Source of the DNA: Cochliopodium minus
Lineage: Eukaryota > Discosea > Himatismenida > Cochliopodiidae
Length of the DNA stretch: 64,000 bases
NCBI GenBank assembly: GCA_024220525.1
Contig: JAMYWO010000072.1
Coordinates: 96,134 to 160,133 of the forward strand
Direction of reading: 5' to 3'
Position numbers and translations under genes: made by a program. Within the stretch, counting starts at the first letter, position 1, and the number at the start of each line of letters is the position of its first letter. Positions 23,341 to 34,219 of the stretch are shown here, in pieces. The notes beneath the pieces were generated by a model that searched no databases, was not told the origin of the DNA, and saw only the letters and a program-made list of their open reading frames with translations.

Positions 23341-25078
23341 ATGAGGAAGTGGAAGAAGCTGAAAATCGGAGAATCCATCTACTATAATTTTGATCGCAAA
23401 AACGAATCCCTCAGAGAGATCCTCTTTGGAGCGATCACCAAGATGGGTCCCATCCCCCTTAACAAGCTCTCCGACATCTCCAAAGTTAACTGGGAATTCC
23501 CTTTCTCCAACATGAATATTTTGTCTCTCCGAGATCTGGTCAACCTCATTCTCACCACTGACCCTGTAATATTTTTTTTTTTTTATTTTAAAAAATTTAC
23601 ATTTGTTTAATTACACATTGTTTTTTGATCTGAAAAAATTTTTTTTTTTCATTTGAAAATTAAATTAAAAATTTTTATCAAAAACATATAAAAGTTTTTT
23701 TTAATTCTAGAACTAAAAACTTACACCATAAAAAGATTGGTTATAAAATTTCTATTTATAATTTTTTTTTTAATTGCTTTGATTTTTAACATATTTTTTT
23801 GAATTTTTCATTTGAAATTTTTTTTTTGATTAATTTTTTTATTTTTGAAAAATAGGTGTTTGAGGAAGATGTGGGGAACCCCACACTCTGGACAATCTCC
23901 AAAAAACACAAAAAAAACATTTCAAAGTTTGTCAACACCAACTTGAAGCTCCCCTCCAAAGAAGACTTTTACATGTGCCCCTTGGACGACGTTTACCTTT
24001 GTAAATGTGGTGTCAAGTTGGATGGTCCCATGGACACTTGGAAGAAGGGTCCTAGCGGAGAATTTCTGTGTTCTAATTGTTGCGAGACTAAAGGTAAATT
24101 ATTCTTCATTTTTTAGTTTTTTGTTTTGTTGATTATTTTTTTTTTTTTTTGTTGTATTTTCCAATTTATTTTTCACTTTATTGATCCTCATTTCTAATTT
24201 TTTATTATTTTTATTGGTTTTTTTATTTTGATTATTTTTTTTACCATTTCATTTTTAATTTTTTTAATTTTTTGTTTTTTTTTGTTGATTATTTTTTTCA
24301 TTTTCAATTTTTGTGGATTATTTTTTCAATTTTTTATTTTTTATTTATTTTTTATTTTTTTGATTTTTATTTTTTACTTTTTATTTTTTATTTTTTACTA
24401 TTTTATTTTTCATTAGTTGTTGTGGAAGAAGGCACCAAAACAGAATCACCTAGCGAAGACAACCCTTGGATCCAGTGCGATAAATGTGGCTCTTGGATTA
24501 TCGCCTCCAGCGACGGAATCCACGATCTCAGCATCTATGACGACTCGAACCCCAACCATCTTGACTACTACTGTCCCAAGTGTCGTGAAAAGGATGGTTT
24601 AGGTATTTTTTATTTTTCATTTTTATTATTTTTGTTATTTTTATTATTTTTATTTTTTTTATTTTTTATTTTTTATTTTTTATTTTTTATTTTTTATTTT
24701 TTATTTTTTATTTTTAATTTTTAAATTTCGTTTTTTATTTTATTTTGATTTTATTTCTTATTTTTTTTATTTTTTATTTTTTATTTTTTTATTTTTTTTA
24801 CTATTTTTATTTTCTAATAATTTTTTTGATCTGTTTCATTTTTTAACATTTTTTTTTTTTGGAAAGACGCTCCACATCTAAATTTTGACGACGACGAAGA
24901 TGATGACGAAGAGAAGGACGATGTTCCCGCCAACACCAAGGCCAAACAGGAGACTCATTCCAGACACGACTCTTGCGACAGCGACATGGATGAGTTTGAA
25001 GAAAAAGTTGAGGTCAAAGAAAAGCCCACCAAAAGAGTCACCAGGAAGAGAAGAAAAAGTTATAGCGAAGATAATTGA
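23341..25078 (+). CDS. Winged-helix and CW-type zinc-finger chromatin-type protein
   Basis: Four exons (23341-23565, 23856-24093, 24417-24602, 24867-25078) give 286 aa. Residues about 3-100 look like a winged helix (SLREILFGAITKMGPIPLNKL...LWTISKKHKKNI). Then come two zinc-binding stretches. The first is LCKCG...FLCSNCC. The second is NPWIQCDKCGSWIIAS...YYCPKC, with the W..C..C..W...C..C layout of CW domains, which read methylated H3K4 in known proteins. An acidic stretch (FDDDEDDDEEKDD) and a basic end (KRVTRKRRKS) follow. A role in reading or binding chromatin is likely. An upstream exon cannot be excluded, since the first Met is close to a possible acceptor. Confidence 0.7.
24120..24416. 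repeat. T-rich intron with TTTTTTA-type tract
   Basis: Intron of the CW-finger gene, almost pure T/A on the plus strand. Its second half is made of T5-7A units. Confidence 0.7.
24603..24866. repeat. T-rich intron with perfect (TTTTTTA)n microsatellite
   Basis: About ten near-perfect 7-mer units lie around 24655-24717 inside an intron. The reverse complement of the same 7-mer fills introns of minus-strand genes, so the repeat follows transcription direction. Confidence 0.75.
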
Positions 25079-25186
25079 AAGGAATTTAAATTTTTTTTTT
25101 TTTAATTTTCTGTTTAATTCTGTTCAAATAAAAAAAACTTTTTACCGTTTAAGAGAAAAAGAAAAGGAGATTTAAATTTTTTGATC

Positions 25187-25214
25187 CAATTATTAATAAC
25201 ACTTGTTAATCTTT
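25187..25214. repeat. 28-bp direct repeat, left copy
   Basis: Identical over 28 bases, in the same orientation, to 27537-27564 (it begins CAATTATTAATAACACTTG). The two copies enclose the nuclease-kinase gene at 25293-27515. Left of this copy lies the 3' end of the CW-finger gene. The spacing fits a target-site duplication around an insertion, or a recombination scar. Confidence 0.9.
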
Positions 25215-25292
25215 GAACTTTGTATTTGAATGAGTTAAAATTTTCTTTCCAATTTAATTTTGATTTAATTTATTTATTTATTTAGTGAGAAA

Positions 25293-27515
25293 TCAATAAT
25301 TTGATAATTTATTGAAAGAAAGAAACTTCAAAATGTTCTCAGACTCTTTCTTCATTGTGAGTGATTGTCTCTTGTATTTGGAAATTTCAGAAAGATTTGA
25401 CAAACCTTTCTTAAAATCATCACAAATTCTCTTCCATTCATTTGTCGATGTATTGTTCACTAGATGAGTGAATTCAAAATGAGAGCAGATGAAACCAAAT
25501 GAATACCAATCATGCTCTTTCTTTTTCTTGCAAGGAACATTTTCGGAAATCGCTTTTACAACTTCAGGATGTCTCTCCACATCTTTTAGTTCTAAATTGA
25601 GGGAAGAAGGATAATTCTCACTTTCAACAAAGTCAAAATCAATCAAAGCACTATTTTCACCAAAAATCATGTTGGAGAGTCTGATGTCACCATGAACCTA
25701 ACAATAAAAGAAATTCAACAAAGATTAAAGTAAATAAGTAAAAAATAATTGATTAAATCATCTCAAATAACTTTTATTTTTACTTACCTTTCCTATTGAA
25801 TTTAAAAAAGTGATTTGCTCAGCAATTTCGATGAGTTGTCCCACTGTGCTCGGAATATGAGTTCCAACAATAGGATCATAAGTGATCACATCTAAATCAT
25901 CACAAATCTTGATAGTTTTCAAATTGGAGAATAATTTTTTTGGATAAACTTTTTGTTTGTTTTTCACCATTTCTCCTCCAAACAAATAATACCCCAAATA
26001 AGATCTTTTGAAATTTTGGTCTCTGTTATCAAAATGTTTCATTATTTTCCTTTCTAACTCTCCTTTCTCTTTGTTGTAAAATAAACCAATAGAAACATGA
26101 GGGCCATATGCTTTCCATTCTCTAAAATTTTGAACATTATCCACATAAAATTGAGAAGTTGTTAACATACAAGAAAGAATCTTTCCTAAAGTTTCTTCCA
26201 AATCATTCTTTTCTTCAGTTTCGCAAATCTCAAACTTTTTATATTTTCCTCCAACAATTGTGAGACCATAAAAAACCAATTTCTTGAGTTTTCCGAATTC
26301 TTTTTTTTGGTCCATCAAAAATTCACAACAAGGAATGGCAACAAAGGGAAATTCAGTGTGTCTAAATATCTCATTTACATATGCAAGCTTAATTTTTTTT
26401 ATTAAAGAGAAAAACAGAAACAATTAAAGAAAAACAGAAATAATTAAAAAGAAAAAAAAGAGAAAAAAAAAAAAGAGTACGATTTGTGGAAATTTGTTTT
26501 CACCCATCCATCCAAACTCAAATAGAGAAGTAATCAAATCATTCTTTGATTTATTAGATTTGACTTCAAGGGTAATATCAGTTGCATAAGGAGAACTTTT
26601 GTCACTAAAGGGAGACTGGTGACAAAAGAAAATTCCCTTCTCTTTTGATATCAAATTTTGATTGAGAATTTTTGATGCTTCTTTTGAGAAATATGATTCA
26701 TGTTCTTTGATCATCTCTTTGTTTTTATATTTTCTCGTTACTCTCATCTCAATTATTTCTTTTGCACATTGTTGAATTTCTTTGCTGAATTCCCCTCTCC
26801 TATGAAAACTCACCATCATTTCAAAGAAAAGTGGATGATCAGATATTTTGCAGGGAGAAAAATATGTTTCTGCAATTTTCTCTGTCATTGATGAGGGTGC
26901 CTGACTAATTGACAACAAATTTTTAATATACCCTTGATTGTTTGAGTAATTAAACACTTGATTCTCTTCTCTTATTACTTTCACCTCTAATTTTAACTTC
27001 TCAAGTTCTCGTTGCACTCTCTTTTAAATATCCAAATTAAAATTTAATTTCAATTTCAATGATTATAAAAATACAAAATAATATACCTCTATTTGTTGGT
27101 TTTGGGCCTTTTTAATGAGACTGTTGATTAATCATAAATTTAATATTTGTCAAAAAAAAATGTTCAACCTCCAACAATTGTTGTGTATTTTGTTTTTGAG
27201 CCTATTCAATAAGAATCAAAATCAAGAAATTTAAAGAATTTTTTTTACAGTTGAAAAATAAATGGTCAAATCTTTTTTATTTGACAAATTGGGAAGTAAT
27301 TTTTCCCATATTCCTTCCAAATTATATTCTTTTTCATCTTCCTTCACATAAATTTTGATTTTGGTATTTTCTTCAATTTTGAATTTTTCTTTAATCCTTT
27401 TTTCCAAAGCTTCATATGTTTTGCAATCAAGAACAGAAATGAACAAATGATCATTATCTATAACATCGATAACTCTTGCCATTTCCTTCAAAACATCTTG
27501 GAAAATACTCTCCAT
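25293..27515 (-). CDS. Crinkler-style UBL/PD-(D/E)xK nuclease/kinase-fold protein, copy B (looks whole)
   Basis: Six exons (27515-27249, 27201-27169, 27107-27087, 27020-26481, 26387-25788, 25697-25293) give 621 aa, including a 21-nt exon. Residues about 1-90 resemble a ubiquitin-like header (HLFISVLDCKTYEALEKRIK, TKIKIYVKEDEKEYNLEGIW, KDLTIYFST). About 95-130 is a Gln/Glu-rich coiled coil. A PD-(D/E)xK nuclease core follows near 270 (YATDITLEVK, Asp...Glu-x-Lys, then QILAYVNEIFRH). The C-terminal half has kinase C-lobe motifs: VHGDIRLSNMIFG (catalytic loop with Asp and Asn), SALIDFDF in place of DFG, a RHPEVV activation-loop end and EHDWYSFG (helix F). No signal peptide is seen. UBL header plus nuclease plus kinase is the plan described for CR/Crinkler effectors, some of which trace to mobile elements. 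Family assignment is inference. Confidence 0.62.
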
Positions 27516-27536
27516 TTTTTTTTTAATTTTTTTCTT

Positions 27537-27564
27537 CAATTATTAATAACACTTGTTAATCTTT
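27537..27564. repeat. 28-bp direct repeat, right copy
   Basis: Same 28 bases as 25187-25214, exactly 2350 bp away. It lies only 21 bp upstream of the start codon of the nuclease-kinase gene, so that gene's promoter would have to be in or beyond the repeat. Confidence 0.9.
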
Positions 27565-27853
27565 AAAATTTTAAAGAATTCTGAGTTGGAATTCAAAGGT
27601 TTACCAGAAATATTGATTGGATATTTAAAATATTTTGGAATTTACAATTTTAAGCTAATTTGAACAAGAAGAACTGAAAGTAGACTTTTTCTTCATTGTT
27701 GTTATATTAGTTTTTCAAAAAATGTTATTCAACTTTAATTTTAGGAATTTTGTCTTAGGAGATATTCTAGATTTTAAGTTATTACTGTATGTCAATTGTT
27801 GTAAATTTAAAGAAAAAAAATTATTAATTTAAACTTTATTTTGTTTTGAAATT

Positions 27854-30800
27854 TTATTTGGAAGTTGTGATTTTGGAAACGACAGTGTACCCATCAATTT
27901 TTAGAATTTGGATCTTTCTTTTTGCCTCACACTGGAAAGTTTCGTGATGAGAAACAGACAAAACTTGACATCCTCTCAATTTGTTAATTTCTTTTCCCAC
28001 CTTTTCACTGTTTACTTCATCTTCATTCAAAAAAAAAATTATTCAAAAAATGTTGTTCACAAAAAATGATAAAAATAAATAATTCCAAAAATTTTTTTAA
28101 ATTAAAAACTGCCAAATAATTGCCTAATGCTGCATCTATTTCGTCTAAATGTTTAAATTGTTTAATATTAAAAAAAAAAATTAGTTAAAATTTTGTTTTG
28201 TTTGTTTGATTTAAACCAAGTATGAAAAAGCAAGAATTGAACCTGGAAAGACTGAAAAGGAAAGAAATGGAAAGCATGGTTTTTTGCCCACCACTCAATT
28301 TACTTTTTATAAAAAAAAATTAATTAAATAAAATACTAAATTTAATTTAAATAAAAATCAAGAAAAAATGTAATTCCTTCAAAAACAAAATTTAAAATTT
28401 AAAAAATTGAAAAAAAAATAATTTTTTTTAAACGAGATGCTTGTATCCCAGTTCTCTTTCCCTTTATCGGAAATTTCAAAGAAAACACCCTCTTGAACCA
28501 AATTTCCTGAAAGGGAAAGTCTCGCTTCTTTGGAGGGAACGAAGGATTGGAAGAAGGAAGACAAGGATTTGTTGATGAGATCCAAAACTTTCTTGTTGGT
28601 ATCATTGATCATGCTTTCTGATACTTCAAAATTTTCTTTCAATTTTGTAAAACTTCAAAAAATGTTTAAAATAAATAAAAACAAAACAATAAAAAAGAAA
28701 AATAGATAAAAAAAACAAATGTGAATAAGAAAAAATAAATATCAAAATAAAAAAAAAATTTGTTTTAAAAACAAAAAAAATGAAATAAAAAATAAAAATT
28801 AAACAATGAAAAACAAAAAATTTGAAAAATAAAAAAATAAAATAAAAACAATAAAGAACGAATTTTAAAAATTATTAAATAAATAACAACCAAACTATTA
28901 AATTGAACAAAAATGAAAAAAAAAAAAATTTGCCTTTGATCTATTATAGACAACTGTTTTTTCAATGAAATGAGATTTTCTTTTTTGGATTGAAACAAAA
29001 CCCTCTCGTTTGAATCAAAATTATTTCCCAGTTTGCGGATCTTTTTTTTCACGTCGGAGAGTTTCTGTTTGAGGAGATCCACATCAAAGCTCACTTTTTG
29101 TTTTTTGGATTGGAGCTCATCCAAAGACAAAGAAGGTTTGTTCTCCAATTCCAATTCCTCAAAGTTGATTGATTTGTTTTGCTTTGTAAATAAAACATTT
29201 TTTATTTTTTTAATTTTATTTATTTTTAATATTTAAATTTTATATTTTATTAATTATTTATTTCTTTAAAATTCATTAAAATTATTTTTATTTTTTATTT
29301 TTTTATTTTTTATTTTTTTATTTTACCTCAATGAAAGTTTGAAATTTTGAAGAGATCTCAGTAGAATTTTGTTCATAGTCTTGAAGGATCTTTTTGTGAG
29401 AACGGAAGTGCTGATTGAGGTTTTTTCTCTGAGAAGAGAGGAGATCCAAAGATTCTTTAAGTTTTTGCAAGTCGATCTTCTTCTCTTCCATTTGATTTTT
29501 CAAATCATCAAGGTCAATGTGGAGTAAGTCAGAAGGAAAACGGTCAGAAGCAATGTTACTTTGCAAGAGGAGAATTTTTTGTTGGAGATGATCCAAGTCG
29601 AGTTGTTTTTGAAGGAGAACTTTCTCGTAGATCTTCTTTTGGTGGAAGAGGAGTTGAAGATCTTGCTTGATTTTGTTTAACTGAGACAATTTGTTGGATT
29701 GGAAGTTGTTTTGTCCAAACAATTTCATTTGGCATTTCAAGTTGTTCACATCTTTATCTATTTCGGAGATTTTATTGTTAGCGGAATTTATTTTTTGGAT
29801 CAAATTCCTCTTTTCGGATACTTTTGTTGATTTGTCAAGAGATGTTTCTATTTGGAGGATTTTTTCTGACACTTCTTCTTGTTTCAATTTGGAAGACAAG
29901 AGGAGGTAGGTTGGTGAGTTAGTGAATGATCTAAATCCTCCCAACAATTTTCCTTTCCTTGTTTGTTTTCCATCAAACGTGCAACTGTTCAAAGAATAGT
30001 TTTTCAACAAAAAATATGCAGTATCAACATCATCCACTTTAAAAAAAAATGAAAACATCAAAGAAATAAAATAAAAATAAAAATAAAAATTTTTTTACCA
30101 ATCATTTCGTTTGAAAAAGCTTTTTGTATGACAATCTCAACTTCTTCACTTATTGGCGTGATAAAATCGAGGAAGGGGATGTAACATTTCTTGATTGAGA
30201 GAGTTTGAGCTTGTTTCTGGAGAGAAAGGAGGTTCTTGAATGAAGATTGATATTGTTGTGTAATTCTGTCAACGCACCATATGACCGCGTAGCTCCCATT
30301 CCTTTTGGAATATCTCAATACTTCTTTGGAATCTTCCATTTTTTCGACTACATGAACGTTGAGATTGTTTTGCACGATTATAGACAAAGAATCCAAGTAC
30401 TTGTTGCACAACTCTTTGTTTTTGAAAGAGAAAAGGTCGATGAGTCTTCCCAAATATCCTTTTTCTTTCGGAATGTTAAATTTATCTCCGCTGATAGAAA
30501 TCATTTTCAATTTAATTTCTTCCAACGACAACTTTTCTTTTCCAAACTGTTCCTTGAGGGAGTTTATATGAGAAGAAGAGAAAGTATCATCGAGATCAAC
30601 TTCTACACTATCATATTTCTTGAGGTCAACTTGCAATTTTTGTTTTTTCTCCATTTTTTGTCTTTTGTCATTCTCGAGCTGTAAAAGTCTTGATTGGACA
30701 TTGTTGAGACTTTGTTGGTTATTTTCTATCAACTCCAATGCCAATTTTTCCTTTTCCAAGTGCTCTATCTGGTTGTTGAGAGAAGGGAGGAGATTTTCTT

Positions 30801-31837
30801 TTGTTTCTTGCATAGTTTTTTCGATTTCCCTTATCCTTTTCTCAAGATCAACCTTTGAATTTTCATTCAAAATCTTTTTCTGTTGATTCGTAGACCTCTT
30901 GATGTTCTCCTTCTCCCAAAAAGACTCAATTTCCTGATATTGTTTCGTAGTTACATTGATAATATTTTGGCTGGAACTTATCTTTAAATCAACTTGTTCT
31001 AATTTCTTTTGAAAGTCCAACAAAGAAGACTTTGCGTTTGTTGTCTTGTTTATGTTCTCCAATCTCAAAGAATTCAAGCTAATGTATTGAGCAATCAAGA
31101 TTTCTTGGTCTATAGTTTGCAATAACATGTCAGATTTCTCCAGAGAACCACCAAGGGAGTCTTTATCATCGAACAATTGAGCATTCTTGGAGTATTTTTC
31201 GAGCTGTTGTTCAACTAATAAGATATTTGAAGCTATTTCCTCCCTTTCTTTCTTCCAATCTTCTTCTTCCTTTGAAAATTCTTCAGATATTTCAAAGAAT
31301 TTCTGTGTACCTGCTGCACTTAGTATTTTGTCCGATATTTGGGTGGCTGTGCTTGTAGGCAAAAGTGAGATGGTGTTTTGTTGCAATAGAAATGAGTAAG
31401 AGTAGATATCCAATCCAAATTCTTCGTTCAAAACCCCACGTAATATTTTTTTGGTAACTATCTTTCCATTGAGTTTGTATTGTATCAATTGTTTATCTGT
31501 TCTATTCAAACAAAATAAAAAAAAATTATTTTTGGCGCAATAAATAATAATTTTGATAAATCATTTACATTATTGAAGCAGATATGTAATAGATTTCTGT
31601 GTTTGTATCCTTATTTCTTTTCATCAATGAAATTGTAACATTTGTTTTCTCATTATTCTTCCCATCTTCCAATATGAGCTCATTGAGATTCTTCACTCTC
31701 AGATATTTCACATCTATCGTCAATGCGAATGATATTGCATCCAATATGTTGGATTTTCCTATTCCATTTCTTCCGGTGATCAGATTGAAGCCATCTATAA
31801 AATCTACCTTCAAACTGACAGAAAGATTAAAATACAT
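27854..31837 (-). CDS. SMC-family ATPase (SMC2-like, divergent)
   Basis: Chromosome-structure ATPase. Eight exons (31837-31569, 31501-30099, 30036-29327, 29181-28934, 28652-28434, 28302-28217, 28144-28124, 28020-27854) give 1040 aa. Order: Walker A head (FNLITGRNGIGKSNILDAIS), FGLDIYSYSFLLQQ, a long coiled coil, a hinge (GYLGRLIDLFSF...FDGKQTRKGKLLGGFRSF), a second coiled coil, the ABC signature KLSGGQKTMLS, Walker B FFILDEIDAALDEVN, and a His-switch-like SVSHHE. The hinge end (G.L.GG.RS) is closest to condensin SMC2, but the protein is about 150 residues shorter than usual and the subfamily is uncertain. Two of its introns are GC-AG. Another 5' exon (32079-32039, MFLVDHLEPGTSN) could replace the first seven or so residues. 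Confidence 0.85.
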
Positions 31838-32596
31838 GATACAATAGAAAATTGAATGTTACTCTTTTATTGATTTGAAATTTTGTATTTGAACTTTATT
31901 GAGCAACATTTTTTTTTTTTACATATTTTAATCTTTTCAAATTTTCATTGAAAATGATGAACAAATGAAAATAGTAGTTTAAATTTGTTTTTTTACAAAG
32001 TGGATATAATAATATTTATACCTGTTTGAAGTTCCAGGTTCAAGATGGTCCACTAAAAACATTTTTTGGTTGTTATAATTTAAGAAAAAAGGAACTTCTA
32101 AATCACTGCTTTTAATATTCCTTTTTTGCAAATTAATTACAAACAAGGTCGGAGGATAAACATTTCATTTATTTAGTTTGGAGTGAAGAGAATAAAGTGC
32201 CCACCTAATTATTTAACATCAATTTTGTCAAAAATCTTTAATTATGAAAAGATTCCTCAAAGTAACAAAAACCTAAAGCCTCTAATTGATTTATTCTGAT
32301 ACAAAATCGTATAAACTTGTTTCTTTCGAGTTTCAATTAATGGAAGAACAATACATTTGTGATCATCCTCTCACTTTTTTTTCAAACAATAAAGTTTTTA
32401 CTTAATTATTTTGATTTTTGTGAACGTGGGATGGAAAAGTAAACTGAAAATCATTAAAGAGCATGATATTCTCAATATGAATGAACAAAATAAACGTTTT
32501 TACATTCCAACAACATATTTAATATAACTTTGAAATTTATTTTTGACAAAGAAATTCTTATATTTCTCTGAGACAAAATTACATCCCCTCGTCTTA
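31838..32596. other. Intergenic gap between the SMC and TRAPPC4 genes
   Basis: Apart from the possible alternative first exon of the SMC gene near 32039-32079 on the minus strand, nothing recognisable is seen. There is no long frame and no repeat. Confidence 0.5.
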
Positions 32597-33082
32597 TCAC
32601 TTTGAGGTCAACAATTTCTCCAAATTGATATCAAATTTCTCAGATTTGATGGGCTGATCCAATTCATAGAAGGGATTCTTGAGTACATAATCGTTATATA
32701 ATCTATAGATGTTCTGCATCATCTTTTGGATATCATTTTGATTGGGTTCTGCCATCAACAAGAATTGAATCCCAGTGGGTGTTTGATAGCAACACATTTT
32801 GAATGAATCGCATTCTAATTCTTGTATACCTGATGATTTAGGTACAGGTGATAATTGAACACTGATCGCGTGTATACTAGAAAAATAACGAATTTTATAA
32901 TTCTATAATTAAAGGTTATAATTCTTTTCTATTTGAATGAATATTTTTTTTTTTTACCTGTGAAAAGTACTTGCAAGTCTCAAATGTTCATTAACATTGA
33001 TTTCATCTTTGGCATTGAAGACTTGTCTATAAATAAGACCGCCATATTTACTGATAATATAAAGTGAAAGGTATTTTGCCAT
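32597..33082 (-). CDS. TRAPPC4: TRAPP complex subunit TRAPPC4/Trs23
   Basis: Longin-fold core subunit of the TRAPP tethering complexes, which activate Rab1/Ypt1 on ER-to-Golgi vesicles. Two exons (33082-32958, 32876-32597) give 134 aa. It opens MAKYLSLYIISKYGGLIY. LRLASTFHSIHAISVQLSP follows, then SSGIQELECDSFKMCCYQTPTGIQFLLM and IYRLYNDYVLKNPFYELDQPI, matching human TRAPPC4 almost block for block. It lacks about 80 residues found between the first two strands and the LASMFHS helix in human and yeast proteins, where a PDZ-like insert sits. It therefore represents the minimal longin core. The stop is TGA. Confidence 0.93.
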
Positions 33083-33269
33083 TTTTTTTTAATTTGTGTT
33101 TTTGAATTTTCAGTTATTTCTTCATGTAACAAATAATTTTTAGACTTTGATGGTGAAAGAAAAAAAATGAAATGGAATCAATTTTATTTGACAAATTTTG
33201 ATATCCATTGATTCAAAAAAAAAAAAGAACATTTATTTTTATTTTATTATACTAATATATGTTGCAAAT

Positions 33270-34219
33270 TTAATTCTTTTTATTTCTCAAGTTGTTCAAT
33301 CTTTGGCTCAAATCATCATCTAGATCATTGTTATTATTATTTCCACCAGAATTGCCACCAACAGTTTGTAATTGTGGTTGAGGTTTGTTGGAGATAACAG
33401 TTTTTTGGCGTTCGGTAGTAGGGAGGGTTCCAAGTTCTCCTGCCAAATTGATTCCGATTTCATCGAGAACTTGATTTACAATTTCATCAGTCTCTTCTTC
33501 TTCACCATCTTCACCCATAACACCATCCATGGTATCATCCATCATCTCTTGTTTCATATCCATGACTTTATAAAGAAATGAATTAATTGATAATCAAAAT
33601 GAATCATAATTATGATTTGAAATTATGCATATTTTATGTTTCTTAAATTAAATTTTTTATATTTCCTTAAAATATAATTGTAATTTTCGAACTAATTTTT
33701 ACTTTCTCCTTGTTTCTCAAATTCCATCATTATTTTTTGGAGTGCTGGAATATTCATTCCTTTATTCATGCGCATCATTGCTCTGACTGCACCCTTCATA
33801 GCCTCTGCCATGGTATTTGTGGATTGCATAGTCTGAATTCTGATGCTCACTGCTTGCAATTGGGCTTTCATCTTATAAAATTTTTGTACAGCCGCTCTTG
33901 TTCGAACTAAATCTTTTGCCATAATACGTGCAGCTCCCTTGATTATATATAAAAATTAAATTCATTAAGGATGAATATAAAATTTTAAGAAATTACGAGT
34001 TGTCCTTGTTGTGCCAATTTTTTGATTTCAACAATTAATTTTTTTTCTGATTGCTGCATTCTTGTTCTTTCTCTATCCAATTGTCTAATTCCTCCTCTCA
34101 ATTCTTTTTGAGATTCTCTAAGCATCTCTTTAGGAGTCAATTCTTTACCAAAGATGTTTCCCTTTTGGGAGAAAATAATTTGTTATGAATTTTGAATTGA
34201 TTTGAAGAGAATATACCAT
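33270..34219 (-). CDS. CHMP2A: ESCRT-III subunit CHMP2/Vps2
   Basis: Membrane-remodelling filament subunit for multivesicular bodies, cytokinesis and repair. Four exons (34219-34217, 34161-33997, 33937-33703, 33565-33270) give 232 aa. The first coding exon holds only the start codon. FGKELTPKEMLRESQKEL, RQLDRERTRMQQSEKKL, ARIMAKDLVRTRAAVQKF, then QTMQSTNTMAEAMKGAVRAM and QKIMMEFEKQGE follow CHMP2A closely. The acidic second half (MGEDGEEEETDEIVNQVLDE) and the C-terminal MIM1 motif DLSQRLNNLRNKK, which binds the MIT domain of Vps4, are intact. A Gln/Asn insert lies before MIM1. Confidence 0.95.

Noticed and set aside
24603-24866. TTTTTTA tract as telomeric or interstitial telomere repeat
   Set aside because: It lacks the G residues of telomere repeats and lies inside an intron.
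20120-27515. The inverted gene pair as ends of a large virus-like or DNA transposon
   Set aside because: The homology is gene-only. No terminal repeats, integrase, polymerase or capsid-type genes lie between, and the enclosed genes look like host genes.
32039-32079. Alternative first exon for the SMC gene (MFLVDHLEPGTSN)
   Set aside because: It joins in frame, but MYFNLSVSLKVDFIDG at 31837 is at least as SMC-like. Left as an open alternative and not listed as a feature.
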